Shown here in pieces: positions 25,097-34,651 of a stretch of 64,000 nucleotides of DNA. Every line of letters starts with the position of its first letter. Within the stretch, counting starts at the first letter, position 1. The notes under the pieces are model-generated. The model made no database searches, had not been told where the DNA came from, and worked only from the letters and a program-made list of their open reading frames with translations. The position numbers and the translations under genes were made by a program. The stretch spans positions 2,914,001 through 2,978,000 of the forward strand of contig CAXXFH010000004.1 in the NCBI GenBank assembly GCA_963677085.2, written 5' to 3'. The DNA is from G963677085 sp963677085 (GTDB lineage Bacteria; Planctomycetota; Planctomycetia; Pirellulales; Thermoguttaceae).

Positions 25097-25118
25097 TTGT
25101 GAGGAGTACGGATTAAAT

Positions 25119-27152
25119 ATGCGACAGATCCTTGTAACCAGTGCCCTGCCCTATGCCAATGGGCACATCCATATCGGCCACTTGGTCGAGTACCTGCAGA
25201 CCGACATCTGGGTGCGGTTTCAGAAGTTGCGGGCGAACCGCTGCATCTACATCTGTGCCGACGACACCCACGGTACGGCCATTATGCTTCGGGCCAAGGC
25301 CGAAGGGATCTCCGAGGAAGAACTCATCGCCAAGATGCAAGAGGCCCACGTAGCCGACTTCATGGGCTTCGATATCGAGTTCGACAACTACGGCAGCACC
25401 AACAGCCCGGCAAGCCGCGAGGTGTGCCACGAGATTTGGGCCTCGATCCGCCGCGCCGGACTGGTCGAGGAGCAAGAAGTCGAGCAACTCTACGACGCCA
25501 CCGAGGGCATGTTCCTGGCCGACCGCCAGGTGCGTGGTACCTGCCCGAAGTGTAAAGCCGAAGACCAGCCGGGCGACAACTGCTCGGTCTGCGGTGCCCA
25601 TTACAACGCCATCGAGGTGATCGACCCGGTCAGCGCCGTGTCGAAAACCAAGCCGGAAGTGCGCAAGCATCCTCACTTATTCATCAACATCGAGAAGCTC
25701 CACGGTTTTCTCGACGAGTGGACGCAAAGCGGCCAACATTTGCAGTCGGAAATCGCCAACTACCTGAAAGGCCATTTCTTGCACGAGCCGCTGCGCGACT
25801 GGGACGTCTCACGGCCGGCGCCCTACTTCGGGTTCGAGATACCCGACTCGCCGGGCAACTACTGGTATGTCTGGTTCGACGCACCGATCGGCTACATGGG
25901 CTCGACACGCCAGTGGTGCCGCCACCACAACGAAAAGTTCGACGACTGGTGGAAGAGCCCTGAAACCGAGATTCACCACTTCATCGGCAAGGATATTACC
26001 TATTTCCACACGCTGTTCTGGCCGGCCATGCTCAAGACGGCCGAGTACAGCCTGCCGACGAAGATCCACATCCACGGTTTCCTCAATGTCGGTGGCGAAA
26101 AGATGTCCAAAAGCAAGGGCACCTTCGTGATGGCCTCGACGTACCTGAAGCATCTCGACCCCAGTTATCTGCGTTACTATTACGCCTCGAAGTTAACCAA
26201 TCGGGTCGACGACATCGACTTGAACCTGGAAGACTTTGCCGACAAGATCGACTCCGACTTGGTGGGCAAGGTCGTGAACCTGGCCAGTCGCACGGCCAAG
26301 TTCGCGCAGCCAACAGGCCTTTCAACGACGTATCCCGACGACGGCGGCCTGTTTGCCCAGGCGGCTGCCGACGGCGATGCCATCGCTGCGGCCTACGAGG
26401 AGTGCGACTACAACCGGGCAATGCGAATCACACTGGCGGCCTGCGATCGGGCGAACAAGTTCGTCGAAGACCACGCCCCCTGGGTGCTCCGCAAAGATCC
26501 CGACAGGGCCCAACAGTTGCAGGACATCTGCACTGTGGGCTTGAACCTTTTCCGACAGATCGTCATTTACCTGGCGCCCGTGTTGCCGCGGTTGGCTGAG
26601 CAAACAGGTGAGTTGTTGGGCAGTCCGATCGAAACGTGGGATGAATCGAAAACCCCGCTTACCGGCACCCCGGTAAGCAAATTCCAACACATGATGAAGC
26701 GGGTAGACCGCAAGGCAGTAAAAGCGATGATCGACGAAAGCAAACAGGCCGAAGCCGCTGGACAGAACGTTGCCGCCGAGTATAACGACAGCGGCGAGTC
26801 GCTGGAAAAGGAACCGCTCACGCCGGAATGCACGATCGATGACTTCGCCAAGGTCGACCTCCGTGTTGCCCGAATCGTGGCCGCCGAAGATGTGCCCGAG
26901 GCGAAGAAACTGTTGAAACTGCAATTGAGCCTCGGCGGCGACAATCAGCGCCAAGTGTTCGCCGGAATCAAGGGCGTGTACAAACCGGAAGACCTCCTTG
27001 GCCGGCTGGTCATTTGCGTGGCCAACCTGAAGCCGCGACAGATGAAGTTCGGACTGAGCGAGGGCATGATCTGTGCCGCTGGGGCTGGGGGCAACGAGAT
27101 TTTCCTGCTTCAGCCCGATGAAGGCGCGAAGCCAGGTCAACGGGTGCATTGA
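25119..27152 (+). CDS. metG: methionine--tRNA ligase
   Basis: MetRS charges tRNA-Met and initiator tRNA. The 677-residue protein is of the long bacterial type. It has the class I HIGH motif (NGHIHIGHL, about residue 15), a CP-domain zinc knuckle (CPKC...CSVC, about 145-160), and KMSKS (GGEKMSKSKGTF, about 330). The anticodon-binding domain carries the conserved Trp in APWVLRKDP. A C-terminal Trbp111-like tRNA-binding OB domain (about 575-677; IDDFAKVDLRVARI) is present. The ATG is preceded by GAGGAG. It overlaps or abuts the SecD-like gene. Confidence 0.98.
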   Translation: MRQILVTSALPYANGHIHIGHLVEYLQTDIWVRFQKLRANRCIYICADDTHGTAIMLRAKAEGISEEELIAKMQEAHVADFMGFDIEFDNYGSTNSPASREVCHEIWASIRRAGLVEEQEVEQLYDATEGMFLADRQVRGTCPKCKAEDQPGDNCSVCGAHYNAIEVIDPVSAVSKTKPEVRKHPHLFINIEKLHGFLDEWTQSGQHLQSEIANYLKGHFLHEPLRDWDVSRPAPYFGFEIPDSPGNYWYVWFDAPIGYMGSTRQWCRHHNEKFDDWWKSPETEIHHFIGKDITYFHTLFWPAMLKTAEYSLPTKIHIHGFLNVGGEKMSKSKGTFVMASTYLKHLDPSYLRYYYASKLTNRVDDIDLNLEDFADKIDSDLVGKVVNLASRTAKFAQPTGLSTTYPDDGGLFAQAAADGDAIAAAYEECDYNRAMRITLAACDRANKFVEDHAPWVLRKDPDRAQQLQDICTVGLNLFRQIVIYLAPVLPRLAEQTGELLGSPIETWDESKTPLTGTPVSKFQHMMKRVDRKAVKAMIDESKQAEAAGQNVAAEYNDSGESLEKEPLTPECTIDDFAKVDLRVARIVAAEDVPEAKKLLKLQLSLGGDNQRQVFAGIKGVYKPEDLLGRLVICVANLKPRQMKFGLSEGMICAAGAGGNEIFLLQPDEGAKPGQRVH

Positions 27153-27157
27153 CGAAC

Positions 27158-28102
27158 ATGAAAGATCTCTTGCCCGTCCTTGTCGTGCTCGGCGTGTTGG
27201 TCACCGCGGCGTTTGCCGTGGGGGTGGGCGTGGTGATGCTTACCTCGGGATCTTGCGGTACCTCGGGGCATACGGTGGGAACCGTCTTGGTCTACGAGAT
27301 CGACCAAGACGCAGGCGAGCGACGGATTACTGTCGAGCAGGAAGTTTTGCGGGCCGTCGAAGATCGGGTGAACCCTGGCTGGTCGCGGCGCGGGCTGGTG
27401 CGACGGCGCGACGACGGCAACATCGAAATCGCCGTTTTCGGGCGTCATCCGAAAACGGTCGATCGCATTGAACAGATGCTCACCCGACCGGGCCGGCTCG
27501 CTGTTCGTATTCTCGCCAACCGCGATGATCACGAGGATCTCATCAAACAGGCCGAGGCCGCAGAGGGGCGTGTCGTGCGTTCGGCAGCCGGCGACGTGCT
27601 GGCGTGGTGGGTGCCGATGCGAGATCAGGCGGCACAGCTAAACAGCAAGCTTGCCGTGCGCCGGTCGACTCGCGACAATCCGCAGCACGAAGGCCAAGAA
27701 GCGGACAATCCCAATCATGGCGATTCAAAGCAGGTCGAAGTGCTGGCCGTCAAGGACAAGTACGACATCAACCACACGCATGTAGCGTCCGCCCGGGCCG
27801 ATGTCGACAATCGTGGCCTTCCCTGCGTGACCCTCATTCTGAGCAACGAGGGAACTCAGCTTTTCGAATCGCTGATTACCGACAACCAGCCCAATTGGGT
27901 CAACAACACCCAGCAATCTCTGGCCGTGTTGCTCGACGGGCAGGTCGTGACCATTCGGCTAATCGAGAATCCGTACGATACCAACTGTCAGATCATGGGC
28001 GACTTTTCGCGCGAAGAAGTCGAGATACTGGCCGACATCCTCGACGCCCCCACCCTTCCGGTTGCGTTGAAGCAGATAGAACGGCAAACGGTTGGGCCGT
28101 AA
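27158..28102 (+). CDS. SecD-type P1-head domain protein, membrane anchored
   Basis: The 314-residue protein (ATG at 27158; a TTG overlapping the metG stop at 27149 is an alternative) has one N-terminal transmembrane helix (about 3-28). A periplasmic region includes VTLILSNEGTQLFESLI near 225, the pattern of the SecD P1-head subdomain (VxFxLxxEGAxxFxxxT). The remaining SecD helices are missing, so it is not a translocase subunit by itself. Cotranscription with metG is likely from the spacing. Stand-alone SecD-P1-like proteins occur in planctomycetes; the role is unknown. Confidence 0.75.
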   Translation: MKDLLPVLVVLGVLVTAAFAVGVGVVMLTSGSCGTSGHTVGTVLVYEIDQDAGERRITVEQEVLRAVEDRVNPGWSRRGLVRRRDDGNIEIAVFGRHPKTVDRIEQMLTRPGRLAVRILANRDDHEDLIKQAEAAEGRVVRSAAGDVLAWWVPMRDQAAQLNSKLAVRRSTRDNPQHEGQEADNPNHGDSKQVEVLAVKDKYDINHTHVASARADVDNRGLPCVTLILSNEGTQLFESLITDNQPNWVNNTQQSLAVLLDGQVVTIRLIENPYDTNCQIMGDFSREEVEILADILDAPTLPVALKQIERQTVGP

Positions 28103-28119
28103 TTGTTGGGGCGATTTCT

Positions 28120-28250
28120 GGCCCCTCTGGTTCCCAATCTCCAGCTTGGGAACCCACGTTCGCAAAGCTTCGCTTCGCTAGGGTGACCGTCGAGAATCCA
28201 TCGTAGTTCGCCGGAAGCAGAGCTTCCGTAACATGTGTTCTCAAGTCGGA
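28120..28250. repeat. cluster of palindromes downstream of the SecD-like gene
   Basis: It includes GGTTCCCAA-TCTCCAGC-TTGGGAACC (about 28130-28155), AAGCTTCGCTT, and CCGGAAGCAGAGCTTCCG (about 28210-28230). All are inverted-repeat units of families seen elsewhere. No gene. Confidence 0.7.
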
Positions 28251-28289
28251 GCTTGCCAGCGAAGGTGGAGTTCTGGGGTTAAAACGCCG

Positions 28290-29747
28290 TTATCGCACAC
28301 GGCGACGGCGTAGATACAGCCCCAGTAGACAGATACCGCCGATCCCTAGCAGGGCGACCGAAGTGGGCTCGGGCACCGTGGCCACGCCGACTACGTCGAT
28401 CTCGAAATAGACCGTGCCGTCGATGCTCGCGTTTATGTTCGACTTGCCGTGGTTCATCAGTATGAATTGCACCGCGTCGACACCTCGCGCGATGACGCCC
28501 GTATTGCTGGTCAACGCCATCTTCGTGGCCGAGGCCGCGTTCGGGTCGTCGTCCTCAAACGGCGAATATTCGAAGATGCCCAGTGAGGTGAAGCTGTCGT
28601 CGCCCACCGTGCTGACCAACAGTTCATACTTCTGGTTGCCCAACGCCGAGCCGTTCTCGTTCCAGCCCGCGTAGCTGCAAATTTCGTGCAGGTCGTAGCC
28701 CAGCGTGTTTTCCGTGGTGTTCAGAGTGCAGGTGTAGGTGACCGGCAGGTGTTTTTCCTCGTCGCCCATCGTCTCGGTCCAATAGGTTCCCTGAGACGTG
28801 GTGGTCGTGTGGCCTTGGCCGTCGTTCAAAGGGCTGGTTTCAAAATAGGCCGCCTTGCCCTCGGGCCACTTCGCCTCGACCAGCGTGCTGCTGCCGTTTT
28901 CGATCAAGTCGTCGCTGCGAATCTGATCGGCAAAATGGGCAGCCGTGGCGAAGTCCTTGGCTGTCGTGCTCGACACATTCAGGCCCGTGGTGATGATCGT
29001 CGGCCCACTCGATGCGTCCATTGCCTTGTACCAAGCTTCGCCCATCTTGTCGTAGCCGGCTTGGTTCGGGTGCAGGGAGTCGGCTAGGTCGTTAGTTGCA
29101 TCGAGGGCGTTGTACATGTCGACAAAGAAAACGTTTTCGCCCGCACTGCGGTGTTGAGCCACGAGTTCGGGCACCTTGGCATTGAACGCCCGAACGTTGG
29201 CCTCCGTCGTAGCGTCCTTGCTTGCAACGACCGAAGCGACCATCAGTTTGGCGTTCGGCTGCAGGCCGGTCGTCTTGTCGGCGATTCGCGAGATGAGGGC
29301 GTCGAGCCGTCCGGGCGCTTCGTCGACCTTATACCCGCCGCCGACGTTCATGTCGTTGGTGCCGATCATCAGCAGGATCATGTCGGGCTGATTGGCTCCG
29401 GTCGGGCCCATCCAACTCGCTACGTTTTCGTAGAGTCCCGTGCGCGGAGCGTCTGCGGCGCTGCCGTCGATGATGTAGCCCGAGTGGCCTTCGTCGTGTT
29501 GTTGCCCGGCGGCGATCAGTGCCGGGGTGGTCCAGTTGGCGCCACTGCCGACGAACTGGAACGTGTCGCCGGTCGCATTGAGCTGCTCGAACAGCGGCTC
29601 GCGGTACCCGCCATCGACAAAATAACCCGCCGTAATCGAGTCGCCCAAAGGCATCACGTTGCCGTAGTCGACACCGAAGACAACCGAAGGACTGGCACAA
29701 CAGGTCCAGACGAGAGCAACAAGTAGGCAGAACGTTGATTTTCGCAA
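28290..29747 (-). CDS. PEP-CTERM SGNH-type esterase with C-terminal jelly-roll-like domain
   Basis: The 485-residue exported protein has a signal peptide (about 1-25). The SGNH/GDSL hydrolase domain (about 27-240) has block I MPLGDSITAG (nucleophile Ser), block III MIGTNDMN, and block V DSLHPN (catalytic Asp and His). A beta-sandwich domain (about 250-460) is homologous to most of the neighbouring gene at 29853-30617. It ends with VPEPTSVALLGIGGICLL...RRRRVR, a PEP-CTERM signal. It may remove acyl groups from carbohydrate, with the second domain binding glycan or surface (inference). Confidence 0.88.
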   Translation of the reverse strand: MRKSTFCLLVALVWTCCASPSVVFGVDYGNVMPLGDSITAGYFVDGGYREPLFEQLNATGDTFQFVGSGANWTTPALIAAGQQHDEGHSGYIIDGSAADAPRTGLYENVASWMGPTGANQPDMILLMIGTNDMNVGGGYKVDEAPGRLDALISRIADKTTGLQPNAKLMVASVVASKDATTEANVRAFNAKVPELVAQHRSAGENVFFVDMYNALDATNDLADSLHPNQAGYDKMGEAWYKAMDASSGPTIITTGLNVSSTTAKDFATAAHFADQIRSDDLIENGSSTLVEAKWPEGKAAYFETSPLNDGQGHTTTTSQGTYWTETMGDEEKHLPVTYTCTLNTTENTLGYDLHEICSYAGWNENGSALGNQKYELLVSTVGDDSFTSLGIFEYSPFEDDDPNAASATKMALTSNTGVIARGVDAVQFILMNHGKSNINASIDGTVYFEIDVVGVATVPEPTSVALLGIGGICLLGLYLRRRRVR

Positions 29748-29852
29748 GGTGGGATATCCTCGGTAGTGAAATCAAAGAAGGAGAGCAACCAAAGGGACTG
29801 CAATGGGGTGCCACGGGCAGCTTGCCTGCCCGTGCTTGGATGAAAACCAAAG

Positions 29853-30617
29853 TTATCTTTGACGGCGCCGGAATAGGGCCAAGGCCGTGAAGCTTCCAGC
29901 GCCCAATAACCACCAGGTAGCTGGCTCGGGGACTGTGGCCATGCCGAGCACGTCGATTTCAAAGTAGACGTTGCCGTCGACGGTACTGGCGTTGTCGATG
30001 CCCGTGTCCATCAAGATAAACCGCACTGCATCCACCCCGCTGGCGATGATGCCCGTAGCGTCTTCGATGAGCGTGACTTTGGTGGCGGCCGCCGTATTCG
30101 TGTCGGTGGCGGCGAAGGGGGTGTAGGTGAAGGTGCCGAGCGAAGTGAATTCCGCACCGTCAACGGTGCTGACCAGCAGTTCGTATTTCTGGTTCGCCAA
30201 CGTCGACCCGTTCTCGTTCCACCCCGCATAGCTGTGAATCTCCTGGATGTCGTACCCCAGCGAGTTCGTGCTGACGTCGAGGTAAAACGTATAGGTGGCT
30301 GGCAGCTTGTTGCCCGTGCCGAAAGTGGCGGGCCAATAGGTGCCGGCTGCTGAGTCGGTCGGGTGACCTTGGCCGTCGTTGAGGGTGGTATCCTCGAAAA
30401 AGGGGATCTTGTCTCGATTCCAGGACGCCAACGTCGACGAGTTCGTGTCGATCAGGTCATCATCGACGATATCCGCCGTATAGGTGGCGGCAGTGGCATA
30501 GTCTTTGTCCGTGGCCACGGCAGCCGCGTTTTCGCCCGAGAGAATGACCGTCGCGTGAGCGGTCGTGGTCCAGGCGAGAACCACCAACAAAAGCAGCAAT
30601 CCCACTAGATGTCTCAT
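29853..30617 (-). CDS. PEP-CTERM protein, stand-alone paralog of the esterase C-terminal domain
   Basis: The start is ATG 30617 (MRHLVGLLLLLVVLAW), preceded by GGGGGGAG, giving 254 residues. Signal peptide about 1-22. The body is collinear with residues about 250-460 of the downstream esterase. Shared blocks include DDLIDTNSSTL, LNDGQGH, EIHSYAGWNENGS, NQKYELLVSTV and GVDAVRFILM. It ends with VPEPATWWLLGAG...FRRRQR, a PEP-CTERM signal. The binding target is unknown. The two genes lie 105 nt apart and may be cotranscribed. Confidence 0.85.
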   Translation of the reverse strand: MRHLVGLLLLLVVLAWTTTAHATVILSGENAAAVATDKDYATAATYTADIVDDDLIDTNSSTLASWNRDKIPFFEDTTLNDGQGHPTDSAAGTYWPATFGTGNKLPATYTFYLDVSTNSLGYDIQEIHSYAGWNENGSTLANQKYELLVSTVDGAEFTSLGTFTYTPFAATDTNTAAATKVTLIEDATGIIASGVDAVRFILMDTGIDNASTVDGNVYFEIDVLGMATVPEPATWWLLGAGSFTALALFRRRQR

Positions 30618-30949
30618 TGCTACTCCCCCCAAAAGGACATGGCCAGGGAAACGTGAGAACGTCCTACTTGGTGAGTGGACGCTGGCCGAGAAAATTCAGG
30701 GGAAAACCGATGAGATTTCGAGAATTTCGAAAAAGGCGAGGATTCGTGGCTCCTCTCCCCCCGTCCTCCCTGGTTTTCGCCGCGGACATCCTGCCCACAT
30801 TGGCTGCCGTGCCCCTGTAAGCCACACAGTCGCGACAGCCGGCAACCGTGGCCGACGATTCGGGGGCCAAGCCCTGCCGGTGTGGTGAAGTGCTGCCGCT
30901 GGCCGCGTCGATGTACTACGATGACGAGCGATCCGTCGTCGACACAAGG

Positions 30950-31046
30950 CGGCGGGGCCGCCAACCTTGGCGGTGCTATCGCACCCAGGCAGGAAACCGC
31001 TCCCGTTGGTCGCTAATCTTTGTCAAAAAGTTAACAATCTTCGAGG
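30950..31046 (+). repeat. hairpin/GTTGGTCGC element, type A, long form
   Basis: Hairpin GGTGC-TATC-GCACC (30972-30985) is followed 14 nt later by CTCCCGTTGGTCGC (31000-31013). A conserved tail AAAAAGTTAACAATCTTCG ends at about 31046. The tail is shared with the copies at 34286 and 42889. Confidence 0.9.
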
Positions 31047-31049
31047 TTA

Positions 31050-31147
31050 TTGATTCCGCGGTTAATTGTGGAACATTTCGTTACGTTTTGTCCCCGCGAA
31101 CCGGGCTCCCGTTGGTCGCCCTCGTTCCGCAAGCAATGCAGGCCCCA
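31050..31147 (+). repeat. hairpin/GTTGGTCGC element, type B
   Basis: Hairpin CCCG-CGAAC-CGGG (31093-31105) is directly followed by CTCCCGTTGGTCGC (31106-31119). The full 98 nt align with 38874-38972. It ends 25 nt before the next start codon. Confidence 0.9.
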
Positions 31148-31172
31148 CTAGTAGTACAAGGAGAGCGGAATT

Positions 31173-31427
31173 ATGTGGCGGGCACTGTTTTTGGCGATCG
31201 GCACGTTTTTGATCATTCTCGGCGTGGAAGCATTGGCCGTGGCCAACGTGACGCTGAAGATCCACGAGAAGCCGCCGGCCGCGACCACGCCGTTCGAGAC
31301 GCCGCCCACCGTCGGTCCGAAGAAAGTCGTCACGCCGCCGGGGTGGGCGCCTTGGAGTTTGATGTCGTCCGGCGCCGTGGTGATCCTCTACTCGTTCACC
31401 ATCCCGCGACGAGTGGCGGGGAATTAA
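31173..31427 (+). CDS. small two-helix membrane protein
   Basis: The 84-residue protein has an N-terminal helix (about 4-26, LFLAIGTFLIILGVEALAVA), a Pro/Thr-rich loop, and a second hydrophobic segment (about 58-76, WSLMSSGAVVILYSF). The ATG is preceded by AAGGAGAGCGGAATT, a strong ribosome-binding site. The family is unnamed to me, but the strong start signal and regular codon use support a real gene. It converges with the large coiled-coil membrane protein gene. Confidence 0.72.
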   Translation: MWRALFLAIGTFLIILGVEALAVANVTLKIHEKPPAATTPFETPPTVGPKKVVTPPGWAPWSLMSSGAVVILYSFTIPRRVAGN

Positions 31428-31546
31428 GCCGACTACTGCTGTGCTGCCAGGCAATCGTGGGTTGGATGCCGCAGGCAGCTTGTATGTCCGCGTTCGGCAC
31501 TGGCTGACAAGCAGCCAGCGGCACCCACAAATCAGTCGACAAAGCA

Positions 31547-33247
31547 CTACTCCCCTTCGCGAAACTTGTCGAAGTATTCGCGGGCGAACTCGCTGTGTTT
31601 GCGAGGCATCCGTACGCCGGAGAGCGGATCGGTGGAGCCCTGCTCGGGTGGCTGAAACTCTTGCTTGACGACCTCGCCGACGCGACCCTTGGTGTTGGGG
31701 CCGTCGACCAGATCGGTAACGATGAAATCGCCCTGCGGACGGACTTGTTGACGCACCTTGGTGTCGTAGAAGGTGGCGTCGATTTCTTCGCCCGGCGGTC
31801 CTTGTGCCACGTGCCCACGCCCAGCTTTGCTGCCGCCCTGGCCGGCTTGGCACATCTCGCAGCCGGCGCCTTGGCAGGCCGGGCAGTTCATCTGGTTGCG
31901 AGCGTCGGCCAATTGTTCCATGGCGTCTTCGAGCACCTTCAGCTCGTCGGCCTGTTGTTGCAGGTCGTTCAGAGCGTTTTGCATATCCTGCATCGCTTGG
32001 GCGGCGTCTTCTAGCTGGCCGTCTTTCATGCACTGGGCACATTGATTGAGTTGGTCAGCCATGTCGCGGAGTTGATCCATCTGCGGCATCTGCTGCTGGA
32101 GCTTCGCTAGCTGTTCGGCCAGCTTGTCGGCCATTTCGTTCTGGCCGTTTTGCCGGGCTTGGTCGACCTGTTTTTGCAGGTTGTCCATCGCCTGCTGATG
32201 GGCCTCGGCCAATCGCTCCAGCCGCTTTTGCATTTGCTCCATCTGGCGGGCCAGTTGTTGCTTCTGCTCGTCGTTGAGATCGCCTTTGGCCATTTGCTGC
32301 TGGAGTTTTTTGAGCTCCTCGATCGCCTGCTTGAAATTTCCGTCGGCCACCGCCTTGGAGAATTTGTCGGCCGGCCCGCGGTCGATGTTTTTCATCTGGT
32401 TGAGCTGCTTGCGGATTTCATCCGCCCCGCCCACCTGTTTGCGTCGGCTTTGGATCTGCCGGGCCAGTTCGTTGAGCTTCACCAGCGTCTGCTTGCGGTC
32501 GCTCGGTTTGGCTTCCATATCCTTGCTGCCTTTCAGTAGCCGATCGAACATCTGCTCGGCATCTTTCAGGCCCATCTTTTTGGCTTCCTCACGACGCTGC
32601 TGCATCTTGCGGCGCAGGGTATCGGTCGAACGTTTCACTTGCTGGCGGACTTCAGCCGGGTCGGCCTTGGCTTGGGCCGGGTTTTCGACCACGGCTGGCG
32701 ACACCAGCAGAGCGATCAATACGGCCAGCAGTCCGGGCACCAAGGGCAGCAAAATTCCCCGGCCGGGCGACATACTGAATTGCGAGCCGACGTCGACTCG
32801 CTCGGCTCGGCGCATCGCGTCGGCCACCAGAGCCTGCCCGGCTTCGGTTTCCCGTTGGTCGGCCGGCAACGCCAACGCGCTGGAAATCCGTTCCTTCAGT
32901 TGAAATCGTTGGTCAATCTCGATGGCGGCGGTTAGCGACGGCCGTCGCGTAAGGTAGGCCCACGTCGCTGCGGCCATAACCCCCAGGAGCAGGGATCCGG
33001 CTAAGGCCAGCACCTGCCACGTCAGGCCGGCCCCCGCCTCGACCGAAACGCCAAGCACCAATGTCCGATCGAGCCAGCCGAGCACGTTGCGACCGATCGC
33101 GGTGCCGAACAGATAGAACTTGTCGACCAGGATCAGTGCCAAGGCGACTAGCAAGGTGGCCGACCAGCACCAGCCCAACGCACGCAGGAACCGGCGTACG
33201 GTGTTCCGTCGATGGGCCTGTCGCACCAGCTTCTGAAGTTCGTTCAT
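31547..33247 (-). CDS. membrane-anchored coiled-coil protein with CxxC-rich patch
   Basis: The 566-residue protein has hydrophobic helices at about 23-45, 70-100 and 175-195. A very long Gln/Lys/Glu-rich coiled coil follows (about 205-450, many QQQM, KLQQQMAKG and LEDAAQAMQDMQ heptads). A CPACQGAGCEMC cluster near 465 could bind zinc or form disulfides, and a Gly-rich link leads to a conserved-looking tail (DATFYDTKVRQQVRPQGDF). DUF4175-like bacterial membrane proteins have a similar plan. A role in cell-envelope structure is plausible but unproven. The start follows GAGGAGTCAAACC. Confidence 0.82.
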   Translation of the reverse strand: MNELQKLVRQAHRRNTVRRFLRALGWCWSATLLVALALILVDKFYLFGTAIGRNVLGWLDRTLVLGVSVEAGAGLTWQVLALAGSLLLGVMAAATWAYLTRRPSLTAAIEIDQRFQLKERISSALALPADQRETEAGQALVADAMRRAERVDVGSQFSMSPGRGILLPLVPGLLAVLIALLVSPAVVENPAQAKADPAEVRQQVKRSTDTLRRKMQQRREEAKKMGLKDAEQMFDRLLKGSKDMEAKPSDRKQTLVKLNELARQIQSRRKQVGGADEIRKQLNQMKNIDRGPADKFSKAVADGNFKQAIEELKKLQQQMAKGDLNDEQKQQLARQMEQMQKRLERLAEAHQQAMDNLQKQVDQARQNGQNEMADKLAEQLAKLQQQMPQMDQLRDMADQLNQCAQCMKDGQLEDAAQAMQDMQNALNDLQQQADELKVLEDAMEQLADARNQMNCPACQGAGCEMCQAGQGGSKAGRGHVAQGPPGEEIDATFYDTKVRQQVRPQGDFIVTDLVDGPNTKGRVGEVVKQEFQPPEQGSTDPLSGVRMPRKHSEFAREYFDKFREGE

Positions 33248-33768
33248 GGTTTGACTCCTCGACGATCAGAGTGGACCGTTGCGCGAAACGACCTGCCGCC
33301 GGGCGGCAGTATGAAAGGCACCCCATCATTATACCCATCGATCGTGCGGCAACAGCCGCCCCGGGGGTTGATAGTCAGATTACGATGCGGCCAGCGGCTC
33401 TGCTTTCCCACCCGACGGTGGCATTGCATGGGGTTTGCCAGTTGCCATGTCGACGCTCGCGCGATCGAATAGTGAGGCCAATAATTCGAACAGCGTTTTG
33501 GGGGTCCCCGTAGAAGGAATTGGGTGCTATCATACGGGTTTTCCAACCTTGCGCGTACAATTGTATAGTTGGTATATCGTATTTAGGTTGAATCAGCTTG
33601 CGGTACGATCACCGGGATTCCCCCGCGCACACCAGGGGGAGTCAACGTGATGTTTTTTTCATACCTTGATTATCATCCACGATCCACAAATTAAGATACA
33701 CTTGTGAATGAAGCGGAGTTCTTCGCAGTACCGGTTATTCTGTATCGACCGATAGGTAACTTGCCGAT

Positions 33769-34062
33769 TCACCGGGCCGTGTTTCGCGACGGTCCTCGCG
33801 TCTGGCCTTGGAAGGCGGCAATTCGTTTTTCGGCCCATCCTGAGACGGAATCGGCATAATTTTCGGGGCTCGCGTTTTTCCTGTCGATGTATCGGTACCC
33901 GTTACTCCCGAGATCCTCGTACGACAACCCTGCATGAGAAGGTTTCGCCAGTAAGAATTCCAGCAAGCAGCGGGAGTCGGTTTCTACCTTGGTGCGGCAG
34001 CATCGATTGGGTGGTGTTCCTGCTACCTCGTAAACAGGGCAGACGGCGGAGCAAGAGTGCAA
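33769..34062 (-). pseudogene. possible coding remnant, unknown family
   Basis: An open minus-strand frame reads protein-like over its last 65 residues (LLEFLLAKPSHAGLSYEDLG, then a GYRYIDR block), with moderate G/C third positions. The front part (MHSCSAVCP) looks non-coding and no start signal is seen. It may be the 3' end of a decayed gene. I do not recognise the family. Confidence 0.22.
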
Positions 34063-34285
34063 CTGACAACGCCGAGTTTTTCGGATGTGAAAAGCGCACG
34101 ATTTTCATGGTTTCCCCGCGAGATTACCAAGTGTCTCATTGAGGGACGATTTCGTTAGTTGCGACGATAGAAACAGGCCTCGGATTTCCTGCATTTCCAA
34201 GGGGCTTGCTGCCTGGTGTTCCTTTGGTGCGGCCATGGTTGTCAACGCCAAGGGCCGAGTACGATCGTCGGCCGAATCAGAGGAA

Positions 34286-34387
34286 GGCAGGGTTGCCAAC
34301 CAAGCCGGTGCTATCGCACCCAGGCAGGAAACTAACTGCTTCCGTTGGTCGTTTAGCTTAGTGAAAAAGTTAACGATCATCGAAGCA
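34286..34387 (+). repeat. hairpin/GTTGGTCGC element, type A, long form
   Basis: Hairpin GGTGC-TATC-GCACC (34307-34320) is followed by CTTCCGTTGGTCGT (34339-34352) at 18-nt spacing. The tail GTGAAAAAGTTAACGATCAT is conserved. It lies about 265 nt upstream of fumC. Confidence 0.88.
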
Positions 34388-34651
34388 GTGATACAGATTC
34401 CCAAGAGTCCGTTTCGAAGTGGAGCCTTCGGAACAAAAATTGCAATATCCGATTTCGTGGATGGCTGCGCCGCGCTATGCGCTGCAGTGCCGGTCACGCT
34501 AGCCCTACGATGTCGCGTTCCTGCTCACTTTTTTGCTGGAAGGCGGTAACGCCGCCGGGGCAGGTTTTGTGTAGAGCAAAAGCCAATGCCGTGTTGGGGC
34601 AAGTACGTCGTGAGTCCTCAAGAGCCGTCGCGAGCAAGTTCGGAGGCCGAC

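Larger units (their letters stand above)
30618..31172. other. intergenic region with two hairpin/GTTGGTCGC elements
   Basis: No supported gene. The left half separates divergent genes and holds no obvious signal. The right half consists of a type A element directly followed by a type B element (listed below), ending 25 nt before the small membrane protein gene. Confidence 0.6.
33248..34651. other. long intergenic region with low GC patch
   Basis: About 1.4 kb between divergent genes. GC is lower than average at 33480-33740. A TCCCCC/GGGGGA stem (33619-33640) followed 12 nt later by T7 is terminator-like but weak. A possible coding remnant is on the minus strand (33769-34062) and a type A repeat is at 34286-34387. 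The 260 nt before fumC hold no other clear feature. Confidence 0.5.
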
